Source of the DNA: Folioceros fuciformis
Taxonomy: Eukaryota > Anthocerotophyta > Anthocerotopsida > Anthocerotales
Direction of reading: 5' to 3'
Assembly: GCA_049999805.1 (NCBI GenBank)
Contig: JBNGIO010006333.1
Span: 164,057-194,549 of the forward strand
DNA length: 30,493 nucleotides
Positions within the stretch are counted from its first letter, which is position 1; every line of letters starts with the position of its first letter. The position numbers and the translations under genes are program-made. The notes below the pieces were generated by a model. It did not search any database, had not been told where the DNA came from, and saw only the letters and a program-made list of their open reading frames with translations. Shown piece by piece: positions 21,343 through 30,493 of the stretch.

Positions 21343-21495
21343 TATGCCCCGTTTCAATAGGGTTTCTTTGGTATCCAACTCATTAGACACACTTTCAATA
21401 GGGTGCCTTTAGTATGTAATTCCTCGAACACACTTTCAATAGGGTGCCTCTATTATCCAATTTCTTATGCACACTTTCTATAGAGTGCCTTTAGG
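21343..21495. repeat. 41-bp tandem repeat
   Basis: About four imperfect copies, 41 bp apart, with the core CACTTTCAATAGGGTGCCT and a more variable half. The first and last copies are the most diverged. Confidence 0.85.
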
Positions 21496-21821
21496 GTTTA
21501 GGTCACATCATCCACTTTGTCACAAAATAGCTGGTACTTAGATTCATATTGCGAAGGAAGAAAGGTACAAAACATAAACTATTGTACCAATATTTATGCA
21601 TGTATGCGCACCCTCAATGTCACAAGAATCAATATTTTCTATGATTGAAAAAGAGATGGAAAGTCCCATCTACTCCAAAGATTGGAGGAACAACCCCATT
21701 AGGACCAAAGGCAAAAAAAGGTACTCCCCCTATAAATGTCATTTTCAAAAACTACCTACTGCTCCCAAAATGTCATGTGGAATAACAAAATGCCTACCTA
21801 CCACCGGTGCCAAAGAAGTCG

Positions 21822-21940
21822 CTTGACCTGCACTTGTTGCTGTCTTAAAAACTGCATTGGCCACTTGACCTGCACTCCTAAAAACTGCATTGGCCACTTG
21901 ACCTGCACTTGTTGCTGTCTTAAAAACTGCATTGGCCAAT
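21822..21940. repeat. 42-bp tandem repeat with a shortened middle copy
   Basis: Outer copies are 42 bp: CTTGACCTGCACTTGTTGCT then GTCTTAAAAACTGCATTGGCCA. The middle copy lacks about nine bases (TTGTTGCTGT region). The unit is nearly invariant otherwise, so the array is young. Confidence 0.9.
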
Positions 21941-23370
21941 GCTCGTTACAAAACAATGGATATACATTGTCGAAAAAAAGGCCACCACAGATAGGAAAGA
22001 GGGAGACCACCATTCCTACTTCTCTGAAATAAGAATGGTGAAAGAATGATAAAGGCCGGCCACAAAAGTGGGGTGTTCCGAATTCTCAGGTCCTCCACAA
22101 CGGGTGGCAGGATGGGTGGAGACGCGGTTGGCGACGGTCTTTCAGGCTACAAGTACAGAAAACTGTATACACCCTGTCACCAACGTATGTATGTATATAC
22201 AGTACAAGTACATGCAGGTGGCTTGTTAGACAGGGTTTGGGATACGGACAGATGTTGTCGTTTGTGTTGCCGGAAGATATTTATGAGTCTTGATATAAAG
22301 GCGGCTTCTTCTTGAATTCAATTGTGCCAGCATTCATGGTAGCTTTCTCTAAAGCGCATATCCGGAGAGTGCTTCTAGTACGAAGGCCGGGTGCGGCCAG
22401 AGGTTGGTTGCCTCTTTCCAACCAAGGTGAAAGCACGGAATAAAAGGTGTGCCTGCATTCCTTGGGCGGTTTAGCTCACTCATAGCCCGCCATCAATATG
22501 AGGCAAAGGGTCCATTACTCCATCCTGCGAACGCGCTCGATTCACGATGTTCTCACAAGCGGCGAGGGGAGAAACTCGGCAAACGGTTTCCATGTGATCC
22601 TGCCAAATGGCTGTCTAATGGCATACGTCGGCCTGACCGAGTTGACAATTTCGTGGAGACGAGAACAAAAGCTGACACCGTACAGGGCAGCAAAGAAAGG
22701 GCAGTGGGAAGCAATGCGATGCGCAGAGCTGCAGAGGAGCAGAGCATGGAAAGGAAGAAAAATGGGTCGCGTAAGTTGAATACAATTTAAGAGATGCTGC
22801 TGGCGCCCATTGAATGCGGAGTAACATGTAAGGAGCGGGTTTGGTGCAGCGAGGCATGGCGAGCTCGGTGCTGCGACGTAGCATGAGTGACGCCATGGCA
22901 GAAGAGTATTCGCGGGCTATCATGGTGTGAGGCGTGGGAAGGATATGTCAGACGAGGGACCGCACGTCCGGCCGTCTGTTATAGCAGTTGCCCGCCCGGG
23001 CCAATGAGGACAGCAGGCGCCACCGGCCCGGTCCCCGTCGCTCCACTTGCCCGGTTCCACGACGTCTTCTCGTCCTTAACTCCGCTCTCACCTCGCTTCT
23101 TGGAAACACGAGCCTCCTGCCCGAAGGTTTCAGCTTAAAGATCGGCGCGCGAGCTTGCTCCCAAATTCCCCTCTGCCAATCCCTCGACCTGTACCTGCCC
23201 TCGGGTCTCGCTCCGAGCCCCGTACTGTTACCTGCAGTCCTGAGTGGCTGGAGCCCGCGCTTCCAGACCCAGCTCCTCTCGATTCCGGCAACCCGCTTAC
23301 CTTCGCTACCGCTGCACTATTCCCGAATCCCAAACCTCAACTTCCAACTTTACAGCCCAATTGCGGTCTG
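21941..23370. other. Upstream region of beta-helix copy B
   Basis: Composition shifts from AT-rich to GC- and C-rich after about 22950. Overlapping open frames (22449-22790, 22988-23464, 23155-23478, 23244-23678) reflect base composition and share no recognisable protein. They are not called. Confidence 0.55.
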
Positions 23371-23390
23371 CCAGCGTCTTCATATATATC
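23356..23390 (+). promoter_or_regulatory. Candidate core promoter of beta-helix copy B
   Basis: A TATA-like CATATATATC lies at 23381-23390, about 145 bases before the start codon, with CCAAT at 23357-23361. The AT-rich box stands out in C-rich surroundings. A transcription start near 23415 would fit; not proven. Confidence 0.4.
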
Positions 23391-23533
23391 TCCCTGCCCT
23401 TCCCATCTGCAGACAGTCCCGAGCTCCAGACACCAAGCTGCAACCACCAGCGCCAACTTCATGAGCCCCGTGGAGTAGTTCCAAGGCTCCTTCCTGTTCG
23501 CCTAGCGCTTGCCTTGTTGTACAGGAGCCGACC

Positions 23534-25481
23534 ATGGGCCAGGCCTCGACGTTGGTCTGCATTCTTCTGGCCCTGCTCGCAGCGCTGTTGCTGGGTCGCC
23601 TTTGTGAAGCAGGTGAGCCACGAAAGCAGACAGGAGCGTGCCTTTCCTTGGGCTAAACAGGCTCTGCCTGCAGACTAGTGCTCGCTTGCAAGCACCTCAA
23701 ATTCCCTGTACTATGTGGATGGGCTGGCTAGCTGCAGCTGTTTGATTTGTGTGCGTCCTTGTTTGCTACCTGCAGCGGGCGGCCCTTGCACCTCCTCGGA
23801 GGTGACGATCTCGGTGACCAGCGTCAGCCACCTGGCGCTCAGAACCGCGTATCCAGCCACGCAGACAGTAAACCTGGTGCTGGGAGCAAATCTCGCAGTT
23901 TCTTCCAGCATCGTCTTCGATGCCAGCTACTCGTGCACTAAGTTCACTGCGACTTCTAGGCGCAAGGTGACAGCCTCCCAGGACTCCTTCCCGGCCATCC
24001 AGGTGCGGGGGCTCAACAACCTGCTCATCTACAATGTGGACTTCTCGGTTCCCACTTCCAGCTCCTCGGCCGCCTGCGGGGTGTCGCTGCCGGATTCCAG
24101 CAAGTCGCAGAACTGCCCCGCCGTGCACATCCACTCCAGCTGGGGCGTGCAGCTGGTGGTGGCGACTGTGACGGGGAGAATCGACATCATACAGTCGGCG
24201 CAGGTGACGGTGGATTCCATCACCCTCACCTCCTTCCTGGCGGAGAAGGCCCTGGTGCAGGTCTTCAAGTCTGGGGACGGGCCCAACCGCATCGTCAACT
24301 CTATCACCATCTCCAATTCCTACCTCACGGGGGGCCAGATCGGCGTGCTCCTCACGCAGCTGTCTGTGGGAACCGTCATCCAGAACAACTACATCAAGAA
24401 TCCCTACTTCACCGGCATCCAGTGTGGGCAGGGCGTGCACAATGTAGGGGACTGCATGCTCTCGCAGTACCTGAACAACTACTTCGTCTACACCTCCGAT
24501 TTCACGCCCCATTCCGACTCCTCTGCGGTCTACTTCGGCACTCACTGGGTGAACCCCGGGAACTACCTCTCCTGCAACTACGCTTTGGGCGGCAAGCAGT
24601 GCCTCTATCTGGATTACTGCTCCAGTGGGATCACCGTGGAAGGAATGATCTGTTACAACATGAATTCGGGCATGAAGCTCAACACGGGGCACTCCAATAG
24701 CGTTACCAGCCTCCTCAGCATATCGCAACGCTTGCCGGGCTGGATCAGTTGCCAGAATTACGCGGTGAACAACTGCAACCAGGAGGTTGGCCAGTACTGG
24801 GATTCCTTGAGGCGCACAAGCTACAACTCCCCAGCCTTCCAGCAAGTAAGCACATGAACTGCCATTGTAATCAATTCTGGCCATGGCATGCGCTTCCGTG
24901 GACATTCTCTCATACATGCCTCACCCTGCCTGCAGAACTATCCTTGGCTCAACAACTTCTGTGACCTCACATCATACGCTGGCGTCAACTGCAACCCCAC
25001 CGGCAGTGCCAGCGCTACTGACACGGGCAAGTGCAGCGGACTGCCCACAGGTAAGAATCATTTGGAACCTGTCAAGTGTTGAGTTCAACAGCTAATGAGA
25101 TGATCACCAGCAAGCATTACTGCCTTGGCGATCACAGCATGCTGATTAGTGGATTCTGCGATTTTTTGCCGTGCAGGAAACAAGGCTTCTATCGTGATTG
25201 TGGATTCTCTTAACACCAAGAACACACCAACCTACCTTAGCTGCAGTGGGGTTCCAGTTGCATCGAGCTTGAACAGCATGGATTGGGTATCATACTCTTC
25301 CTCCACAGTGCTGTTCAACAATTATGCCAATCAGGACTTCGGTCTGAAGTCGGGATCGCCTGTGTACACAAAATACCCCAACTTCAAGTCCTGCCCGAAG
25401 TCTGCCATCGGACCTCAGACTGTAAGTTTCTCCACGTACACCGACAATTTCAACGTGGATGCAGGTCCCGCTGCGCCCTGA
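23534..25481 (+). CDS. Secreted right-handed beta-helix-like protein, copy B
   Basis: Exons 23534-23612, 23776-24845, 24936-25050 and 25177-25481 join in frame to 522 residues. Exons 1, 3 and 4 (79, 115 and 305 nt) have exactly the lengths found in copy A, and intron phases match. Exon 1 encodes a signal peptide (ASTLVCILLALLAALLLG). The large exon has beta-helix-like strands (NLLIYNVDFSVP, NSYLTGGQIGVLL, TVIQNNYIKNPYFTGIQ). It also has the conserved GIQCGQGVHNVGDCML, THWVNPGNYLSCNY, QCLYLDYCSSGITVEG, MKLNTGHSN and GWISCQNYAVNNCNQE. Exon 3 begins NYPWLNNFC and exon 4 ends with CPKSAIGPQTVSFSTY. Over the conserved core of about 144 residues the two copies are near 70% identical by eye. Codon third positions are more GC-rich than in copy A. 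It is probably secreted; enzymatic activity is unknown, and a polysaccharide-related role is inference from fold. Confidence 0.87.
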
Positions 25482-28400
25482 TGCAGGCCATTCCAGCATG
25501 ATCCATGATATTGCACGCCAGCGCCAGCCACACTGCTTGTGGAGCATTGACAGCAACGTAGAGACCGCACCCGGCTTTGCTGCCTCCTCTTTACGAGGCA
25601 GGCCTGAGGTGGAACCTTCGCCATTATTCCCAGGTCTCTACACGCACATTGTATTTGTCTTATTGGATAAGCTTTGCACGAATCCGTGCTTATCAGCTCC
25701 CAGTTTTGGAAGCGTCGATATGAGCCATAAGTCTCAGGCTTCGAGGATGTGGGTTTGCCCAACTGCATTTACACTATTGATTCTCTAGGCTAGCCCGGCT
25801 CCCCAAAGGAAACACCACCAGCCTTGAGACAGATATTTGAAAGTTGCGACAACTTCTTGTTGTGGCAACGTGTCCCAACGTCGTCATAATCCTTGCCTGG
25901 CACAGGCCATGGGCTTTGAGTGTATCTGTGACACCTTTCCTTTAAGCGAGGACGCATTGAACTTTACGGAAAGTGCGAAATTGTATAACATTGATACTCG
26001 TATGTGCATGTCGTCTGCACAAATGTACGACGTGTGCGAACTGGCCAGTGGGGTCGGAGTGCGGGTTTATTAGTCTGTACAAAAGTCTACATGTACCAGA
26101 CCGGGAGCATTGACTTGCACGCTTGAGGCAACGCCGATGAAATCCCTAAACATCTGTTCTGCAATCCCAGCTCCCTCCCAGTTACTGTAAGAAAATTTGT
26201 CTCAGGGAAGTTCAAGGAAACAGGCTACAGTCTCCCGCGGTAAGGGCTCTTGGGTGCCCATGTGCTGTTCACCAACCTTCGTTTTGCATGTGAACATCAG
26301 CGTGGCATGCGGAGCTACTGTTGAACCTTATGCTCTCTTTCTCATGGTGTATTATCAACAATTTTTTGTCATGTGCATAGATTTGCTTCCTTCTTTCCTC
26401 AGGATGTCTCTGCATTGTGAGTCATGGGGTATCCATCCACCGCCAAGCCCCAGTACGGCTTTCAGACTTTCACTCTAACCCGTGGGAAGTAAAGTGGGCT
26501 CTCTATGTCTTGGACACATGCTTCAACGTGTCTGCACACAGAGGCCCCACAGAAGAACCACATGACGTCTGCCAAAAGACACAGTCTTGCACTTTGTCCG
26601 GCGTGTTTTGGCAGAAGAGAGGCGCTGACAAAAGAAGCTGCTCCGCTGTGACTGTTTCTTGGGTTCGTCCTTGCGAGGTTCATAGCAGGCGGCTGGAATT
26701 GCGTTTTCTATCTTGCAAGGCTGCCACAGAAAGTACTCTCCATGGAAACGAAGGATGGGGTGAGTCGGCAGACAGCACAGTGACTGTCGGTACAACTTTC
26801 CATGCCTCGTTGCTTGTATCAGATGACTTCCAACTCTAGGAGGACATGTGTCAGATGATTTCCAACTCTTCCTGTTACGCTTGCTTTTCAGGTGTCTGCT
26901 CAATTTGATATGCTTTGTGTTTGGTCCATATTCATTCTCGGTATCTCTGCGAGTACTTTGCAAGAGATTTTTTGAGGAGCTCACTCTGACAAGTATTCTG
27001 TGGCTTCTACAATGTGAGACAGTTTTAGTCTTCTGAGTCCATGACTCTAGTCACTTGACAGAGGGCCTTGCTGGCAGAGGAGTGCCAAGTATGTTTTGCA
27101 GCTCACACTGGTCGTTCTGTTTTTCTGGTGAACATCATGATGCATTTTGCTCAGAGGAGATGATCTAGCAAGTGGCTATGGGGGTTTTCATCTTGTTGCC
27201 CATGACCCGACAAGCAGAGAGGCCCTTGTTTCAAAGCATAGTGCATTCCTTGGGAATCCTTGGCTTCACGGGACTGGGTTCTCTGAGAGCTTGGCAAGGA
27301 GTTGGGCCCCCTATTCCCTCCACTTTTAACAAGAAGATGCAACGCTTGCTTGAATGTGTCCCAACCCATGCTTGCGAGCAAATGCACACCAAAAGGCTTC
27401 AGATCCGAATCCCTACCTGAATCTAAATGCCTCTTCATTTAGCATCTTCTAATGACTTCTGGCTTGTGACTTTGGACCAAATACACCACAAGACTTCGTG
27501 CTGTGACTTCGGACCACTTCTCTATAGTGACACATGGTCATTGCGCAGCTGTACTTTTACTTCAGGACCCCTCCAATTGTGGTCAACAAACATTGGAACC
27601 GCATAGATAGTCATAGACTCACTGCGAATGGTTACTAATGTCACAAACTCCGACGCAGACGGAATTGCCTCGCACTCACCAATGCATACATTCCTTGGAC
27701 TCATACATGCTCCGCTTCATATTATCAGAGCCCTGCGCAAAGCTCTATTGAAGCTACCCTACCGGAGCCACTCACGAGCATCCATGGATCAAATTTCGCT
27801 CAATATCGGCTTGCAATTTTAGTTCTGAACACGCTACGAGGAAGCGATAGCGCACTCTTTAGCTTGAGGGTTGTAAATAGTTCATGCCGATAAATTCGTA
27901 TCCTTTGTAAGAAAATAATACTTCTTCTTCCTCTAGCTCTCGTGACAGGGGTAGTACTGACAGGGACGTCGTACGGGAATCATGAATGATCAAAACTTGT
28001 ATTCAAGTTCACATGTTTCTCCTAAAATTAATAAATAAAATAGACTTTTTTATGTAAGAATAGCCAAGCCATGAAAAAAAATGGAACCAGAACTTGAAAC
28101 TCAAACTCACAAGTTGATTCTATTAAAAAAGAGAAAAACTCAAGCCACATGCATATAGATATAGAATATCAAACTCAATGTACAACTCCACGAATGAGTC
28201 AATTTGATCTAAGCATGATTGTAGGAAGCTACTAAAGATTAACCCTCAATCAAACATTATTTAAGGATATATTAGGAGCAACCATCCAATCTATATACAA
28301 AGCTCACACAGCCTAGAGCTAGATGAATAGGGGGTGTAACATTTCCATGTACACTCATGGGTTTGTGAGTGCTTGATAAAGAACTCTAAATGAGCTTGGA

Positions 28401-28700
28401 ACGTGAATGTTCCTCTGTCACATAAGAGGAGCTTCTTGTTTGTAATCATATTTAGAGCTTTGTGGCCAGCTTCGCTGACTCTTGTATGTCGAGCCAAGGA
28501 GGTCACCCGATTATGGGTAGCTTTGAAGCAGGCACACATAGTGCTAGTGAGAGTCAAGAATCCTTAGAGTGACTTTCTAAGAGACCATCTTCAATTGAGA
28601 TGCACATAATCACTCTAGTGTCATTGAAGCCTTCTATTTGAGATTGGATCTCGAGGAACTAGTTTAGAGTCAATCAAGGTAATTTAATCATTAGAAGTTA
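25482..28700. other. Gene-free spacer downstream of beta-helix copy B
   Basis: No supported gene. The longest frame (26417-26839, plus) has no recognisable domain and is overlapped by frames on the other strand. A short duplication (TCAGATGA.TTCCAACTCT at about 26819 and 26851) is present. 27900-28700 is AT-rich with nothing recognisable. Confidence 0.6.
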
Positions 28701-28714
28701 TTGGTTTGACTAGA

Positions 28715-29115
28715 CCACAATGATCTTTCCATTGCGAGCCCAGACCATAGCTATTTGTCCATTTGTGAGCCTAGACCACAGTGATTTGTCCATTTGTGAG
28801 CCCAAAGTGACCTATACTATAATGATTTATCCATTTATGAGCCCAAAGTGACCTATACCATAATGATTTATCCATTTATGAGCCCAAACCATAGTGATTT
28901 GTCCATTTGTGAGCCCAAACCATAGCGATTTGTCCATTCGTGAGCCCAAACCATANNNNNNNNNNTAGCGATTTGTCCATTCGTGAGCCCAAACCATAGC
29001 GATTTGTCCATTTGTGAGCCCAAACCATAGCGATTTGTCCATTTGTGAGCCCAGAGTGACCTAGACCATAACGATCTTTCCATCCCCGAGCGCAAACCAC
29101 AACAATCTTTCCATC
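28715..29115. repeat. 31-bp minisatellite with internal gap
   Basis: More than ten copies of a 31-bp unit with the core TTTGTGAGCCCAAACCATAG followed by CGATTTGTCCA. Central copies are nearly identical and the edges are diverged. A 10-N run at 28956-28965 interrupts it, with flanks that continue the repeat after a TA overlap. On the minus strand the unit is open in all frames, giving repetitive peptides (WAHKWTN, NGQIAMV). Confidence 0.95.
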
Positions 29116-30493
29116 AATGAGACCTATCTATGCATACTAAAATATATTTGCTTAGTCTTTACCACACTACGCCCTCACCCTCCTACAGCCTAGACTTCCC
29201 ATACACACGTACATTAGGTCCTACAATGACCCCACTTCAATCTTCATATCTTTCCTCACTCTCGCTTGTCTATGTTGCCTCTACATGTGCATCCGCTTCA
29301 ATTCTTCTAACTATTTTCTATTGGGTGGCCTTGCCCACCAAAGGTTGCACACTTTGGTGCAACCTTAGGGCTTAGGATTCCCATCGAAGGTGGCACAATC
29401 TAGTGTAGCCTAAGGGATTGGGATTCTCAACTCTCGCTAGCACTTTTGTTTGACTCTCGCTCCAAACCCCCTACCACATTATGGGCTAATTATCAACCCT
29501 ATATACCTAGGCTACAATTATGTTGAGAATAAATTTAGATGTTAGGGATGTTGTAGAAGGTCATGGGTACTCGAACTCCCTTCGAAATAATCAAACGATA
29601 AGGACTTGGTAGTTCTTGTTTTTTTATTAGAAATAGAGTGACTGAGTACACGCATGACAGTTTCACTCCTTGGTATGATTTTGGCTACTAATAACAAGTC
29701 CTTGGGCTGCCGAACCCAAGGTTCCTTGGACTTTGGCAGTAGTATCTTGGAGTTGTTTTTTTTGCAATAATCTATCCTTGGCCCATGGGTATGAGACGGG
29801 CTAGGCTAGGAGTTCCTTGGCTCTTGGTGGTTTGGAATGACCAGAAGCCTTTATATAAGAATGAGGGGGGGGCATTCCCCCACGGGCACTCACTCAAGTG
29901 GGATGGTGGTCAACATCCCTATGGTGGCTAAGTTAGGTGGGTGCCGGTTTGGCCAAAGTGGAGTTAACAACCCTAGTGGCGGGCCTAAGGCAAGCAAAGA
30001 GTGAAGGAAGACTTCAAGTCGTGGAGTGCAACTAGGAGATAGCATCGGTAAGGCATCACGGCCAAGTGTGGTCTCCACGAAGATCAGGAGTCAAGGAAGG
30101 GTAGGAGGGCTTGGAGCACGGAGGCGGACAAAGTGACAACAAGGCCGCGCGGTCATCAGGGTCGGGGAGCACTGGCCTGGAGAGAATAGCAGGAGTCGCA
30201 ACAGCAACCTAGGGAGTGCGCATGTGAACAAAAAAACTTCGAAACCCCCATTTTGAGCGACGGAATGAGCAGGTTGTGATTTTTTTTGTGAAGGGACAGG
30301 CGAATCGGCTTAGTAGGTAAATAAGACCAGGGTGTTTATGCCCAAAGTCCCTCTTGGGCTTCGGGGTTTGAGGTGTACTAGAGACCAGGACAAGGAGGAG
30401 GAATGAGCGAGTGCCTCCTTGCCCCTCGGGTCATTGAGAACATTAAGAACCAGATCTATAGGTAGGTGAGTGGGGTATGTCCGTGGCCTTTGG
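29116..30493. other. Unannotated 3' end of window
   Basis: No gene is supported. There is a perfect 10-bp hairpin at 29341-29366 and a TATA-like TTTATATAAG near 29850 followed by G- and C-runs. These are features of a promoter or an LTR, but no second copy is present to test the LTR idea. Confidence 0.4.
29341..29366. repeat. Short inverted repeat (hairpin)
   Basis: Arms AAGGTTGCAC and GTGCAACCTT are perfect complements around a six-base loop ACTTTG. No T-run follows and no gene ends here, so a terminator role is not suggested. Confidence 0.7.

Larger units (their letters stand above)
19577..21810. other. Gene-free AT-rich spacer with repeats
   Basis: No gene is supported. It holds a 60-bp palindrome, a dispersed repeat, and 40-bp, 26-bp and 41-bp tandem repeats, listed separately. 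20340-21330 is AT-rich, includes a poly-A run near 21077, and has no coding signature. Confidence 0.7.

Noticed and set aside
22449-23678. Several overlapping frames upstream of beta-helix copy B
   Set aside because: Many frames are open at once in a C-rich promoter region. None shows a conserved domain, and a TATA-like box lies inside them.
23766-24917. 383-residue open frame on the minus strand
   Set aside because: It is the exact antisense of the large exon of beta-helix copy B. The GC-rich third positions there suppress stops on the other strand, and the translation has no recognisable domain.
26417-26839. 140-residue open frame (+)
   Set aside because: No recognisable domain, an opposing frame of similar length, and a small tandem duplication at its end. 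Not distinguishable from chance.
29341-29366. Hairpin as a transcription terminator
   Set aside because: No gene ends nearby, no T-run follows, and intrinsic terminators are not expected for nuclear protein genes.

Overview
The window looks like nuclear DNA of a green-lineage eukaryote, most likely a streptophyte (charophyte alga or early land plant). The evidence is multi-exon genes with short GT-AG introns of roughly 60-160 bp, a PDF-motif protein of the plant organellar OSB family, a plastid-type 6-phosphogluconolactonase with a long N-terminal extension, a Ty1/copia retrotransposon, and long minisatellite-rich spacers. No bacterial-style operons, RNA genes or CRISPR arrays were found. The species cannot be fixed from the sequence alone.

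Layout. 1-733 is the 3' part of an OSB-like gene (+). 1527-4632 is a complete 15-exon gene for the TFIIH core subunit TFB2/p52 (+). 5107-6375 is a three-exon 6-phosphogluconolactonase gene (+). 7491-9360 is a two-exon type II membrane glycosyltransferase of the GT90/CAP10 type (+). 9.5-11.2 kb is a field of several different minisatellites. 11495-13380 (-) and 23534-25481 (+) are two divergent paralogous genes for a secreted right-handed beta-helix-like protein. They have the same four-exon architecture and are separated by about 10 kb of transposon debris and repeats. That interval holds a decayed gag-like remnant (-), a defective copia element with about 195-bp LTRs (14927-19468), an almost perfect 60-bp palindrome, and several tandem repeats. 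25.5-30.5 kb has no gene I can support; it holds a 31-bp minisatellite near 28.7-29.1 kb and unannotated, possibly transposon-derived sequence.

How the genes relate. The first four genes are ordinary single-function nuclear genes, all on the plus strand: organellar DNA maintenance, transcription/DNA repair, the oxidative pentose phosphate pathway, and secretory-pathway glycosylation. They show no sign of working together. The beta-helix pair is the most distinctive content. It is an inverted duplication whose members keep identical lengths for exons 1, 3 and 4 (79, 115 and 305 nt) and identical intron phases, with intact reading frames in both copies. I do not recognise a characterised function for it.

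Quality notes. Five runs of exactly 10 N occur. Four lie inside tandem repeats and look like placeholder gaps; the fifth is in a TFB2 intron. Exon boundaries were set by eye from GT-AG sites, reading-frame continuity and remembered family similarity.
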